Positions 45,741-63,659 of a DNA stretch of 64,000 nucleotides are shown in pieces. Within the stretch, counting starts at the first letter, position 1. Every line of letters starts with the position of its first letter. Under the pieces are notes generated by a model that saw only the letters and a list, made by a program, of their open reading frames with translations, ran no database searches and was not told the origin of the DNA. The translations under genes and the position numbers were made by a program. Source of the stretch: Odontocerum albicorne (Eukaryota > Arthropoda > Insecta > Trichoptera > Odontoceridae); NCBI GenBank assembly GCA_949825065.1, contig OX463846.1, positions 20,581,593 to 20,645,592 of the forward strand. Direction: 5' to 3'.

Positions 45741-46904
45741 TGAAAAACTTGCCACCTTTTTTTATATCCTTGGGACGGAAAATTGTAAGCCTCATTGTGT
45801 ATATATTGTTGTAAACCATCCCTTTAGAGATGTTAAAATATTTAGGTTCGAGTATATTTGTTTTAAGGGTCCATTGACTTTTTTCCCACAGTTACATTAT
45901 AATGACGTAGGATGATAAACCCAATACGACGTAGAATGACAAACTCAATTTACACAGAAATGCCTAATGTATTATTATCAGATATTAAAAGATCTTAAAA
46001 TACCTTGTTTGTAGTTCTTCTTACCTTCGCATATTTTCTTCAGTATTCTTAACAATTATTAAGTTTCTTAATGTTAAAAGGGCAACCACCCACACATTCA
46101 CGATAAACAATTATGATAATAATGATCGATACTGTTTCACTAACTAAATGTTTCCTAATTTTCAATAATTTTCCCCCAAAGCTAATTTGAACTAAATGTT
46201 CAATTTTTAATTGTGTAGAGCCATGGTGTAATATAAAACAATATTGAGATGAGTTTGCTATCTTAAAAAATATGTAAATAATCTCTTTTTATAATTACTC
46301 TGAAGAATTCTTCATATTGAATTGATTACCCCTCCGCAATCGCTTTCCTGGAAGGATCGAGGGAAAAAAAAGATTAAAGGGAAATATGAAGATCTCGTCT
46401 TTTAGAAAACAAACAAGTTTTGGCTATCTTATCATATTTTTTATAATTTTCGGATATCATTTTAGAAAATTACTCTTTACTTCAAGTAGTTTCTTTTACA
46501 TCGATATAAACTAAATATTTGAAACAAGTACGATCCAGCACTCTATACGCTTCTATATGGTACATCTTATACTATATCTGAGGGTTTGTAAGAAGGTTTA
46601 TATGTTTTTTAAGAAGTTGTCGTTACACTATTGGTTGAAATTTATCAATTAACAAGAAGTGAAAAAAGAAAAATTATGCAATACATCATTGAATTATAAA
46701 TAGGTAAAATTTAGTTGAGTAATTCCTCAAAATAGTAATAATGAAATTTTTCAGCCCGCATTAAGGAATTTTTCAATCATAGAAAATGAACAACGTAAAA
46801 CATTTTGTTAAATATATTAAATAAAGGTTGAAAAATGAAAGCGTATATAAACATTGCGTTGCACACCATTTATTGCATTACACTCTCATTGTATTCAATA
46901 CATC
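45741..46904. other. AT-rich stretch, no gene seen
   Basis: Nothing supportable recognised; the mariner relic's 3' end was not found. Confidence 0.4.
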
Positions 46905-47055
46905 TCTACCGATAACCTATGTAGCCTAGTTGGTAAGACGTCTGTCGCTCAACCCGAAGATCACGGGTTTAATCTTTTTAACTACCCAGAAATATGTTGA
47001 ACAAGCCTGAAGTGAAAATCCGATTGAAACCCTTTTTAAAAAATCTGGGTATCAA
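46905..47055. repeat. SINE-A head (+) fused to SINE-A body (-)
   Basis: 46920-46970 is a plus-strand tRNA-like head (GCCTAGTTGGTAAGACGTC, ATCACGGGTTTAATC). It is followed at 46980-47055 by minus-orientation SINE-A body (CCAGAAATATGTTGAACAAG, CCTGAAGTGAAAATCC, CTGGGTATCAACT). The two parts face opposite ways, so this is a chimera of two insertions or an inversion. Confidence 0.6.
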
Positions 47056-47460
47056 CTAAAATTAAACCAAGTCACGGAGGTCGTTATTTTGAGAATAAAA
47101 ATAAATGTTTTCTTAATTCGAACGAAACGCAAGAAAATGAGTCATAATTGAAAAAAAAAACTGTTTTTTTTGTGGTCGAGAGTATCACATTTCCTAAAAG
47201 TCGATTACATTGGAATATTTGGACGTCCTCGATGTATTTAATAATTAAACGTTTGATGCAGGCTAACCCAATTGCATCAAAAAACAAGAAAAAAATTATT
47301 AAAAGTCTAAATGTTATATAATATGATGACAATAAGAAGAATGAAATCCTGTGTATTTTTTTTCCTGTGAAGTAGCTCAGTTTATTAAGAAGTTTAATCC
47401 TTAACATTTGCACAAAGATAAGGAAATATCGTTATTGGAAAATTCATTCAACTAAATCAT
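47056..47460. other. AT-rich stretch, no gene seen
   Basis: A minus-strand Phe/Leu/Ile-rich frame at 47084-47413 has no known domain and is probably chance. Confidence 0.4.
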
Positions 47461-47585
47461 TCTATGTATAAGTGTATGGTGATGTTCTATGTATAAGTGT
47501 ATGGTGATGTTCTATGTATAAGTGTATGGTGATGTTCTATGTATAAGTGTATGGTGATGTTCTATGTATAAGTGTATGGTGATGT
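47461..47585. repeat. Minisatellite, 25-bp unit x 5
   Basis: The unit TCTATGTATAAGTGTATGGT followed by GATGT repeats five times with starts at 47461, 47486, 47511, 47536 and 47561 and no mismatch. Perfect identity indicates a recent expansion. No spacers, so it is not a CRISPR array. Confidence 0.97.
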
Positions 47586-47819
47586 TCTTTACAGCTCAGT
47601 TTTATAAATATGACACCAACAATAATCTTAATTCCTGATGGCGTAAATAATTGTCCGGTACATGAAACAAATAAAATTCAATTAACAAAGGGTTTGCTGT
47701 TTTTTTCTGTTAGTAATTTATATATGTGTAAAGATACATATATTTCTTCTTATGCTTAAGGAATAAATAAAATCAAAGCATATATAATAAAAACATAGGT
47801 AAATTCATGCTCTTTGTAA
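47586..47819. other. AT-rich stretch, no gene seen
   Basis: Nothing recognised. Confidence 0.4.
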
Positions 47820-48265
47820 TAAATATTTGTCTATCAGAGTTCTGGATTCTTCTCGGCTAATTGAGTCGCGCTCCAATCATCTGCAAATCAGATAATTATT
47901 TCGAGATCTTAGAACGGCGCCACTCACCAAATGCCTTAGAATTATTATGAATTTTAAAAATACCTATATATGCCGCATAACCTCAATATGAAAACAATGT
48001 GGTACTTTACAGTTGACCATGATGCCAACGTCTTTGATAATATTGACACGCATGATGATGGATTATTACTGCTGAGTCCCAGTGTTTAAAAAAGTCACCA
48101 GTTTACATTGAGATATTGAAAACCAGCTCATTGGTTATCCACTTCCAGGCACCAATCAAATTGATCTGGAGTTCAACAGAAACTGCTTTCAACGCCTTAT
48201 TACCAGACATACTCTATATCATTGATGAAAATTAAAAACAATGTCGGATCAGAATTTCAAACTCA
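47820..48265 (-). pseudogene. LINE reverse transcriptase relic, Jockey-like
   Basis: From right to left on the minus strand: DPTLFLIFINDIEYVW (compare VLSPxLFLxYINDI), LIGAWKWITNELVFNIS (W...NxLxxN), then after a shift QCKLVTF, RVNIIKDVGIMVN (RVxxIxDLGVxxD) and CFHIEVMRHI, then VLRSRNNYLICR (LVRSxLEYxSxVW). This is the RT palm end and thumb of a Jockey/RTE-like LINE. The YADD box region is deleted or unreadable and there are several stops. Confidence 0.75.
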
Positions 48266-49439
48266 CCTGATTATATAGTAAATTATTTGGATTCAAATAT
48301 ACTATAAAAAACAAATTGGTACCTACACATATTAGAAAAATGGTTTGTAAGGATTTTTGAATATAAGTTGATCCACATTTGTAAGTAAAATTCGATGATT
48401 TAACATATAAATGCTTTTGCAAAGTTTTGATAAGAGCAATTAACCTGATAGCCTCTAATGCGCTAGAATCGAAATTATTTTTATACCAGTAGGTTTATAC
48501 CAGCCAAAATTTATACCAGTAGACTGAAGGTACAGCTCATACACAAAATAGAAATCTATGTGTGGTCTCAACATACAATCCACAACAATTCCTAAGCACT
48601 TTCACGAAGAGAGTATGGCATTGAGCCTGAATTTCAATATTATCTCAATGTGCACTTTTATGAATGAGTATGACTCGAGTCATTTTCTACTCTTTCGGGA
48701 AAATACAAACTTGAAAAACTTATTTTAAAATGTAAGCAAGGGGTACTGATAAGGTTTCACCACATGATTTTATGGATAATGTGAATATGCCATCAGGTAT
48801 ATGTAATTGTTTGCAAAAGTTTATTATTTGTGTATCGTTTCTACTATTGATAAACTCGTACAATTTGTTTTGCTATTGGTAAACTCGTACAATTGAAAAA
48901 TTCGTAAAATTTTTGTATTTATATTTTCTAAATAAACTACTATTGATAAACTCGTACAAAATTTTTGTTTTTATATTTTCAACACAGTTGTATTCTTAAT
49001 ATTTAAAATATAAATTGTTTATTTATCCCGAATAGTATTTATCTTTGAAACATCTCATAAGTTTATACAGTGTTTGTATAGATATACATTCTCGCTTTGC
49101 TCTTAGCGAAATGAACCACACGATAAGTCCTAGGTGAAACGCAAACATAAATTTTAACTCCTGCATGTGAGGATGCTCTCGGAAAGAATATTCCTGAATA
49201 TGACCGATATAAGTCCTTTTTAGTCAGCACTTTGATCGATAACAGCTCCGTGGCCTCACCACTCAAACATTATTTATGTGGTTTGATGAAAGATATATTC
49301 AAAATTTAGAACTTGGTTTACACGTTTCATCGTTTTTTTTTTCATTTCCATTATTTCATTTATTAATATAAATATTACAGTACTTTGGATTCGATGCTAT
49401 GTAAATAGATCATTTTAACACGTCTAAAAATAATATATT
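48266..49439. other. No gene; local repeats at 48841-48985
   Basis: CTATTGATAAACTCGTACAA-like text occurs three times at about 48843, 48872 and 48940, with a repeated TTTTTGT and TTATATTTTC segment, a small diverged tandem array. The minus frame at 49063-49266 (MSGEATELLSIKVLTKKDLY...) has balanced composition but no motif known to me; it is the only frame here I would not dismiss outright. Confidence 0.4.
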
Positions 49440-49590
49440 GTATAATATTACACTTCCTTTGTATACAGTATAGCCTGATGAGTTTATTGCTATGTGGCAT
49501 ATTCAACCAAAATTATGTTTTAACAAGTTGAGTTAAAACCAGGCTGAGACCCTATTTAAAAAAAAAACGGGTATGTTTAACGTTTACAAC
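49440..49590 (-). repeat. SINE-A, head lost
   Basis: Plus-strand order GTATACAGTATAGCCTGATG, TATTGCTATGTGGCATATTC, CAAGTTGAGTTAAAACCAGG, then an A-run and ACGGGTATG. The tRNA-like head is not readable. Confidence 0.65.
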
Positions 49591-49744
49591 ATTTCTGGAT
49601 GAGAAAGTTTAGTGTAACCTTTAGACTATATGTTGAAGCATTCAAGCTCACCGGCGTGAATGTTTTAAACAAACTTGTAACTTGAAGAATCTAACTCGCA
49701 ATTAAATAGATTACAGATATTTAATGGAACATATTCTTGCCTAT

Positions 49745-49948
49745 TTTACTTTCGTTATATGCAGTACAACTTGGTGGATTTATTGGCATACCATTAACCC
49801 TTCTTACAAACCAAAAATGTGTTAGACAAGCCTTTAGTGAAAACTAAATGAGAATTCCCTTTAAAAAATCGAGGTACGAATTGCAAGCAAATCCGTAATC
49901 CCCGGGCTGGAAGACAGGCATCTTACCAACTAGGCTATGAAAGTCTAA
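49745..49948 (-). repeat. SINE-A, complete
   Basis: GCAGTACAACTTGGTGGATT, CAAGCCTTTAGTGAAAACTA, ATCGAGGTACGAATTGCAAG, then GGCATCTTACCAACTAGGC (A-box complement). The order and length match the copy at 15775-16025. Confidence 0.75.
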
Positions 49949-50009
49949 TAATTATTTGACTAAATGTGTTAGGGAGTGAACAATCATACCCATCAGACAT
50001 GATGCTATA

Positions 50010-50209
50010 NNNNNNNNNNNNNNNNNNNNNNNNNNNNNNNNNNNNNNNNNNNNNNNNNNNNNNNNNNNNNNNNNNNNNNNNNNNNNNNNNNNNNNNNNNN
50101 NNNNNNNNNNNNNNNNNNNNNNNNNNNNNNNNNNNNNNNNNNNNNNNNNNNNNNNNNNNNNNNNNNNNNNNNNNNNNNNNNNNNNNNNNNNNNNNNNNNN
50201 NNNNNNNNN
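50010..50209. other. Assembly gap, 200 N
   Basis: Exactly 200 N, a customary placeholder length. It is preceded by GATGCTATA and followed by mariner internal sequence. By comparison with the second copy it hides the first 94 bp of the first mariner and probably a (TA)n tract. The true size is unknown. Confidence 0.95.
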
Positions 50210-56139
<5,930 letters not shown>

Positions 56140-56620
56140 CATCACAACGAACAACGTGTAGGCAAAAAGGGCAGAACATCAGCAATTCCTATTGCTGCAC
56201 ACATCTCCCGCCTTCTGTTCATCCGGGCACCTTTTTAAATAACTCCTACGATTTTTCAGACTTTTTAAATTTCCTTCAATCAAAACATCATTCACTTGAT
56301 TCAAACATACTGGTCTTCTATTTACATTAATTATGTTAGCATTGTATATTTGTTTAGTAAGTATTTCTTCATTCCTTCGTAATACATGTCCGAACCATCT
56401 CAAAGTGCTATTCTTTATCCTTTTTTATACACAAGTCTTAAGTGAACATTCATCCTCATTGCGTATTCTGTCAGTCATTGTCACCGTTGCGTATTTTATT
56501 ATTCATTGCGACCTCATTGATTCTTCTAAGTGAACACATTTCAACTGTAAACATATATTTCTTTGGTTACAATTTCTTTATTAATTTACTCTCCCCTGCA
56601 TTGGTTTTGACAAGTAGCTC
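56140..56620 (-). pseudogene. LINE-A relic
   Basis: The minus strand reads MRWFGHVLRRNEEILTKQIY, CLNQVNDVLIEGNLKSLKNR, RSYLKRCPDEQKAGDVCSNR. This is the FGHVxRMxxxxLxKxxY, LxQVNDxLxEG, RCxDxxxAxxVCxxR order of LINE-A. Upstream text to about 56620 continues the relic with stops (NEEI-like segment). Plus-strand frames here are shadows. Confidence 0.75.
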
Positions 56621-56649
56621 ATATGCCTGAACACAAACTCACAAAAATA

Positions 56650-56880
56650 TTCATTTTGGTGAGCTAACGGAAGGCAGAAGAATCACGGTGGGCAGCACAA
56701 CATATATAAGGACGTACTGCATGAGACACTTAAAAACGTTAATGCTCAGCACAACTAAGAGGAACCGGAAGCAGATAGAGCCAAATGGCGTAGAACTGTT
56801 GTTAGTTATCTGGGACCGAATGGAGAAAACTGACGCAGACAAGCTGCAAGTACTGCAGCTCCTGGCTTTGTACGTAATAT
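56650..56880 (+). pseudogene. LINE tail relic, second lineage
   Basis: The plus strand, with one frameshift, reads GELTEGRRI then GGQHNIYKDVLHETLKNVN, a stop, and EPEADRAKWRRTVVSYLGPN. It is the GELxEGKRxxGGQxxRYKDxLxxxLK...DRxKWRxxV tail of a non-LTR retrotransposon, related to 33185-33520 rather than to LINE-A. Confidence 0.7.
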
Positions 56881-57494
56881 CTCTGTGGTGGCACCAACGT
56901 CACTTCGATTATACCCGTCACGGATAATTTGCATTTATTCATTCCTTTATTCGTTCTATATCGTACACCATCTTAGAGAGATATTATTTATCCTACTTAA
57001 TACACCAGTTATACGTTCAGTAATTGGCATTACTTCAAAAATATAAAAAAACTAACACCGGGCAGTATCTTAGTTTCCAAAAATAATCAAATTTTTAGCT
57101 GCTCTATATTTCCACATCCATCAACGATTTTCCATTTTGTCGAAATTCGGGAGGAGCAAAAATAATTATAATTTGCTCCAGTTTCGTCGTAGATTTGAGG
57201 AACATGCTCACAATATATCTCAATATACGCACATGAATTTTGATTTGAAAACGCATGAGTTATGATTGTAATGGAATTTTAATGTTCCACACAACGGGAC
57301 CGAGTGAATTTCATGAAACTTTTTAATAAGTTTCCAAATTGGTCATATTTCATGCGCGTCGTTACTGATGAATAACGTATTTTAACTTGTATGCTACGAT
57401 CGGATTTTCGAAAAAACCTATCTTTCATAAATCAAATTTTCCATCAGTAAAATATTTTGTTTATTCACATACGTACTTACATATATTTTAAACA
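56881..57494. other. No gene seen
   Basis: Nothing supportable recognised. Confidence 0.4.
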
Positions 57495-57715
57495 TTCACG
57501 CCATTTCCTTGTCGAGGAAAGTATAGAGAACGACCATCCTTTTTTATATCACGATATAATAATAAATGTTTCGCTTCCTCAATATACATCTTCTCATACG
57601 TTTCTTTTATAGGAGTGTCTCTGTATCGTACAGGTTGCTTCTTCTGAATTTTAGTAATTTAATCCAGTCATATCTTTCTCAAGTTCTCTTGTTTTGGTGA
57701 TGTTTATTTAAATAA
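57495..57715 (-). pseudogene. LINE-A tail relic
   Basis: The minus strand ends in a peptide with RMRRCI, EEAKHLLLYRDIK (across a shift) and VLYTFLDKEMA and a stop, which is the usual LINE-A end; the ATGGCGTG text after it is also conserved. Confidence 0.65.
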
Positions 57716-57734
57716 ATATAGATTACTTGTCATT

Positions 57735-58150
57735 ATTTACACTTTTATTGTATATAGTACAACCTGATAGCGGCAACTCATCTGACCAACTAGAAAGCTT
57801 TTATTAGGATAATCTAAATTAAACGCTTTAATATATCTATATTCATTATTAATTTACTCAGTGACAGCTGTTTCACTATACAATGGCCTTGTCAAACATT
57901 CAATGGAATAACAGCTGTCACTGTGTAAACATATAAAGGATATAGAACAATCAAACGGTTTATTTTTATTTCCTATATTCAAAATTAGAATTCTATGAAT
58001 TTCTATCGACAGCATTATTCAACAAGAAAGTTGTTTGTGAGGCCTTAAGTGAAAATTGGACAGGAAACCTTTGTGCAAAAATGGGTATCTGTAAAAATTC
58101 AACACGTAACATCCGGGCTGGAAGACAGATGTCATACCAGCTAGGTCATA
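57735..58150 (-). repeat. SINE-A split by a 190-bp segment with a small inverted repeat
   Basis: The tail (TATAGTACAACCTGATAGC, CTGACCAACTAGAAAG) is at 57755-57800. The body and head (GAGGCCTTAAGTGAAAATTG, GGCTGGAAGACAGATGTCATACC) are at 58030-58145. Between them lies a segment with perfect 14-bp inverted arms CAGTGACAGCTGTT (57859-57872 and 57910-57923). The AGAAAG word flanks both sides, so a small mobile insertion is possible. Confidence 0.6.
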
Positions 58151-58949
58151 GAATTTATAGATAACTTTATTTAATAAATCAATATATGAAAATGTGTTTT
58201 TTTTTTCGGTTTTAATCGTATTCTATCTGGAAATATATATGGTAGATTCAGTAAGAGCTCAAACGATGGATTGATTAAATGAAAAATTTTTGTATTCAAT
58301 AGATTGATAGCATGGGAAAATGCGAATGCTCGCCTTTCTTTTATATTCTTAATTATATTTAACGAAATTATAAAGAAAACAATATAGCACACTCCTGTTT
58401 TAATTGTGTGATTAAAGGTATTATTGTATATTATGATTTTTTTAAATCCGTCTCTGAGAATAATTTCAATTCAACTGCAAAGTAAGATTCTAGAGATTAG
58501 AATTAAAATTTTCCCATGTCTCAAAGCAGTCAATTATAAAATCAAATATTGACATCAGTTTAGTCTGTATACATACATATGTATATTGTGTCGACGACTT
58601 TTTGAATATTAAAATCAATTTCAATAGTTAAAATCCCAATAATATACGACAGGTGAAACGCAAAAATATTTACATCCTTTTATATACACGATTGAACATT
58701 TAATTGGCTGTTTAATAATTATTTCGTTTGTCACTTATGATTCAAGGTTTTTTTTAAATAAAATAGTTCAAGAAAAAAATATTGTTTTGAATTAATTTTA
58801 TTATATTAAGAATTGTGCGCAATAATTTAATAAAAATGAATATTAACAGAATTCACGGATTTAGGGGTAGTTTTTGAAGCAGGGTTCATATTAAACATGT
58901 TCCGCGATGGAAATAAAAATATTAAAAACATCTAAATTGAATGATATTT
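58151..58949. other. AT-rich stretch, no gene seen
   Basis: Nothing supportable recognised. Confidence 0.4.
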
Positions 58950-59145
58950 TATCTCGGTGACTTTATTGGTAAAACACCTGTTTTATTAACCGGAAGATGC
59001 TGGTTTGATTCTTGTAGGTATCCATTTAAAAAAAAGGGTATCAGTCCAGTTTTCATTTCAGTCTTATTCACACCTAGTCGTAAGAAATCGACACATGGCA
59101 ATAGACTGATCAGGTTTTACTGTATACAACGCATGTATAATTCAA
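58950..59145 (+). repeat. SINE-A, near complete
   Basis: Head GACTTTATTGGTAAAACACC and GCTGGTTTGATTCTTGTAGG, body CAGTTTTCATTTCAGTC, GACACATGGCAATAGACTG and tail CAGGTTTTACTGTATACAAC. The open frame 58941-59351 starts in the SINE and runs on by chance. Confidence 0.7.
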
Positions 59146-60334
59146 CCCAATATTTCAAAACGTTTAGAGTACCAATGAGCTGCGAAATTTATATTATCAA
59201 TTTAATTCGGTATAAATTTGAATTAGCCAAAATACTGTGCACTGGAATACGTGCTCTTCTTTCGAAATATAATGACGCAATACCACGTTATAACGTAATA
59301 CATATCGTATGGAATGATAGAATAGTTGTCAAACCGATTCGTAAGGTATAGAAAATTAATAAGAAAAACAAACATCGATTAAGGCATCCAAAATAAACTC
59401 TTCTTAGGGGATTCAACAACCTTTTGATGTATTTGTACATCAATAAATCAATGTAAAACAAAATAACAGTTTAAATCATCAAAATTTTATGACAATCACT
59501 TCCAGTCAATTAGAAAGACCAGAAACAGATCATAACTTAACATATAACCTGACTGTGCCTTTTAAACAAAATGTACTTCATTTTGCTTGTTGAAACTTCC
59601 TCTTGATACATTAAATATGCAATTAATTTGAACTTGAAATGAGTATTATATTTATTTTTCGAATAACTATACAACTTTTGGTGGCCAATATCTTACAATT
59701 TCACACTCCATTTACCTTACAACAATTTATATATTTCTTTTAAAGAATATGCATATAACAAATATTTACCTTGCTTTTAAGAAGTCGTTATTTTTCATTA
59801 TTTTTACTCACACTTTCTAAATAAATAATTTCATCGTTAATATCGCTATTTTACTCACCTATCTTTTATTTAACAGAAAAGAAGAAAAATATTTGAAACT
59901 TAGAGATAAGAGTTGAACATTTTCCTAAAATTTTACTGATAAAAAAGTCAATGAACTTCTATTGAAATTATACAAATGAAAATTGCGCCGATATTTGCCA
60001 TCCATCCCATATCAATAAAAAAATGGCAGAATTTTTTTAAACACCTACTCATTTTTTGTTCTAATGTAATAATTTTTTTGCAAGACTTTCTCATGTTATA
60101 AAATTTCAAGCTGATTTGAATTTTTCAATAGCAAATATTGAAGTTACATATATATTTATTTTATGAAGAACACATACGAAAGGTTCTATAAAAAAATCAT
60201 GGAGAAAAGTCAATGAACTTTTTTAAGTTTACAGCTCGAAACCTTAAAAAAATTCAATTCATTAAAGATTTTGGCTTTAACTTGGTTTTACTCCATATAA
60301 ACTAACAACGTTAATTCGTGTTACATACTATCAC
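59146..60334. other. AT-rich stretch; one small SINE-A-like fragment
   Basis: 59500-59575 (CACTTCCAGTCAATTAGAAAG, ACCTGACTGTGCC) looks like a scrambled SINE-A body fragment. No gene recognised. Confidence 0.4.
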
Positions 60335-60490
60335 GCCATTTCATGTACATCCATACACCTTCTCACACAACTCCTACGATTTCTTAGACTTTTAACTTTT
60401 TGTTATTTAAAAATATCATTGACTTGATTCAATCAAACTTCATCTTCCTCTTCCACGCCTTCCACTCACATATGTATAACTTGATTAGTA
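60335..60490 (-). pseudogene. LINE-A tail relic
   Basis: The minus strand reads NQVNDIFK, a stop-broken linker, KVKSLRNRRSCVRRCMDVHE and MA stop. It is a shortened version of the LINE-A end in which the CxDR...YP segment has been deleted. Confidence 0.7.
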
Positions 60491-61429
60491 TTTTAATTTT
60501 TAATTTATGAGTGAAATGACGTTGTACATTTTTATTTAATCAATTCCATAAAATAACGAATTCAGAAATTCTAATTTATATTATAGTTCATTCTAACATC
60601 ATTATTGAAAACCGTTGAATGACTTAAAATAAATAGTTTAAATGTGATGTTATAGAATGGGAAATTTTTGTTTTTTGTTCGTTTTTCAAAATAATACGTT
60701 TAAAGTTTTGTCTTTGAAATCATTTTTGATCGAAGCTGCAGCCAATAACCTCCAAAATAAAAGTGAAGCGCTGAAGGCTTTAAGGGTGCGTACTTTTTAA
60801 GCCACCTGATAGCTTGTCAAGAGTTGTACTATTTTTTGCCCACAAGAGACTCAACGAATCGCAAGATCACCCTACAAAATATACCGATATTACGATAAGG
60901 AGATTCATAGTCTAGTATGGCCAGGCAGTGAACTGACCTAGGTGATCGTTTTATGCCATCCTTGTATCCCTGATGAAACATATACGGCGACGATGATGCT
61001 TTTCACTAATTGGCCCTACGTAAGTAACGTACAGCTGTCAATATCAATTTGCTAATGATCGTTACTCGTAATTCGTCAATGGTAAGAATGCAACAATTGA
61101 GAAAGTCTATGGCTCGTTAAATGGATATTTTTAATCAAAACATTGCTGAGTTCAAGAGGGTCTTCTAACATTTTTCAATGTTTGTCTTGTCTGGGAAAAT
61201 AGTTTTTCCATTTAGTTTTAGTGGTATTTTTTAAATTTTTTCCTAAAATTTGATACTGTCTTGGATAGATTGTATTTGAGTTTTTTTTCTTTCAGTGTTG
61301 GTACTATACATTAGTGATTTTATGCGCCATGTGTGTTACATGAGGGCTATCCAGAAAGTAACTTGTGTTCATTTATTAAAAAAATACCAGTAAAGTTACA
61401 TTTTTTTTATATTATACTATAGAGATTTT
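60491..61429. other. No gene; possible mariner end at about 61341
   Basis: A GC-richer block at 60735-61050 is unassigned. TGAGGGCTATCCAGAAAGTAA (61341-61361, split here only for description) resembles the terminal repeat text of some mariner-like elements, but no transposase or second end was found. Confidence 0.3.
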
Positions 61430-61880
61430 ATTTATTCCTACCCATGACTTATATTATTGATGAAAAAATTATTTTTATTACTTTCCGAGTACATTTTTTA
61501 ATAGATATTGTTTTTTTCATGCATAATATTTTGAAAGATATACGAGTATGTATCCGAAATTGTGATTTTTCCGGACGATGTTATATTTTATAAACGTTAC
61601 TGTGAAACATACAAACATAACATTTTATATTAAGTATATTTTTTCAATAATTTGGCCTGTAATTTTGTATTCTTCCTATTGTCTGAGTGAAATTATTTTT
61701 TTTCTTATACAAGATTTGTATCATTGATGAATTTAGTTCGTATTTTAACTTTCCGTTAATTTTTTTTTACTTAAATTTTTTTTATACACCATGTTTTGAA
61801 AGATATTTGTATCCTGAGTTATTAGATATTTTTTGGAAGATATTGTTATATTTTCTTTTATTTTGAAACTTTTATAGGTA
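61430..61880. repeat. Diverged tandem duplication, period about 250 bp
   Basis: The order ATTGATGAA, TTTCCG, TTTTGAAAGATAT, TATCC and GATATTGTTATATTTT occurs in 61450-61600 and again in 61710-61860 with about 65-70 percent identity. No coding content. Confidence 0.5.
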
Positions 61881-62548
61881 AAAGACACTTAAGTATTATT
61901 TATTTGATCAATATGTAAATAGATAAGATATGATAAAGTAAATCAAGATATTTAACGAAATCTTTAAATTTCGTTTCTTTTTTGGGAAAAAATCAATAAA
62001 TCGCACGCTCTTTATGAATATATAATTCAAATAAAAGTATCATATCAATTCATTTCTAGAAATTTATTTTTAATAATTTGTTAAAATTCTTTCCACTCAT
62101 TTTTAATAGTTGAACGTTATATTCGTAACTCATTCAAATTTTAAGAATGAAGAATTTATTTTTATTTTCATTTAAAAACAAAGCTTATTATAAATATAAT
62201 ATTTAAATTAATAATTCTAATACCTGGATATATTTGAGGCCAACCTCATCACCATTACATATATAGAATGAATCTAATCGAAACTTTGGCATTTATATAT
62301 GGCTGAAAAGTTACCCGAACAAAATAGAAACAAAGGTCGAATAATGAATATATCGCGTGCTAAGAAATATCTTTTCGAGTTTTTCGGTTTATACGATTGT
62401 TTTAAGTTTTCTTGTTTATTTTTCTTCATTTAGATGTGAAACTATGAGCATTATTGTAGATTTACCTTTATGTCGGGACGATTGTAAAAAATGAATTTTT
62501 CGAAGAAACATAAAAAACTATAGCAATTTTCGTATATTCAATTCTGAA
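61881..62548. other. AT-rich stretch, no gene seen
   Basis: Nothing recognised. Confidence 0.4.
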
Positions 62549-62745
62549 TTAACGCCATTAATTAAAGTACTGCGCTCGTGATTTAATTTAGAAATACGAA
62601 ACTTAAAATTAAACAATTAACGTCATTAAAGTACTGCGCTCGTGGTCATATTTAGAAATACGAAACTTAAAATTAAACAATTAACGTCATTAAAGTACCG
62701 CGCTCGTGATTATATTAAGAAATACGAAACTTTAAATTAAACAAT
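62549..62745. repeat. Tandem repeat, 64-68 bp unit x 3
   Basis: Units start TTAACG at 62549, 62617 and 62681. Each contains TTAAAGTACTGCGCTCGTG (one has ACCGCGC) and AGAAATACGAAACTT followed by AAATTAAACAAT. Identity is about 90 percent. Confidence 0.92.
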
Positions 62746-62984
62746 TTATGTAAGCTTCTGTATAATATTTTACTTTAGTTTTGTTTTTTTTTTATATTTC
62801 TAAGGAAGGGAAATAAATAACATAAAAATATTATTAATATTTGCAAAAAGCGATTGATTCTTCATTATACAGTTCAATTAAAAAAACGTGAATACTATAC
62901 TCGTATGAAAAGCAATCGATTGGTTGTAAAAATATTGTATGATTAGTAGTGCTCGATTTTAAGCGACAAATAATTCATACCATC

Positions 62985-63190
62985 ACGCTATGCTCTTTTT
63001 GGGATAGGCAGATATGACAGATTTCCACATATTTCTATCCATATACACTGCTTTTGCCTCATCCACATCCATACATCTCGTCATATATACTCTTCTAGTT
63101 CTCATATTTCTTATCTTTCCCTTCGTTTATTTTTCCAAATATTTCCTACCATTCTTTCTTCGGTCAACCTCATCTTCGCCTCTCATATAA
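62985..63190 (-). pseudogene. LINE-A tail relic
   Basis: The minus strand reads MRTRRVYMTRCMDVDEAKAV, YMDRNMWKSVISAYPKKSIA and a stop. It is a well-kept RCMDVDEAxxxxxDRxMWxSVxSxYP end of LINE-A. Confidence 0.75.
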
Positions 63191-63659
63191 AACAATAATA
63201 AGGCTATTTATTTTACTGATTAAACCGAAATAATCCAGTTTAAGGGTGCTCATATGATTGATAATTTAAAGAAAATATAAAGATCAGGTTTACCTTTTAT
63301 CTAAATAATATTTAGATTATCAATGCTTCAACATTTTGCTAATGGTGGTGTGATGGTCGTTAAAATCACAAAACAGCCTTCCTTTCTTCAATTCTGCTGA
63401 TTTGTGGATGCCATTTATATTTACGACGTTTTATAATAATGAAATTGTATTACCTAAACGGTGTATTTATGAATAATTTTACGAATTTCAAACATTTTCA
63501 AAAAATATATTTTAAGGGTTTTGATCAAGTGTATAAGTGCTAAACTTTTATAAGTTTCCACCCCTCGTTTATATTTACGAATGCATAATGCATGTTGCAC
63601 TCTCATTTAATGTTATCAATTCAAATTAAAACGATTTATGATAATTGTATCTGTTGTAG
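63191..63659. other. AT-rich stretch, no gene seen
   Basis: Nothing recognised. Confidence 0.4.

Noticed and set aside
47084..47413. 109-residue hydrophobic minus-strand frame as a membrane protein
   Set aside because: Phe/Leu/Ile-rich frames of this size arise by chance in AT-rich DNA. No conserved motif, no supporting signals.
47461..47585. CRISPR-like array
   Set aside because: Units are contiguous with no spacers and the genome is eukaryotic.
61341..61370. Intact mariner-like element beginning GAGGGCTATCCAG
   Set aside because: No matching second end and no transposase motif in the following 2 kb. Kept only as a possible terminal fragment.
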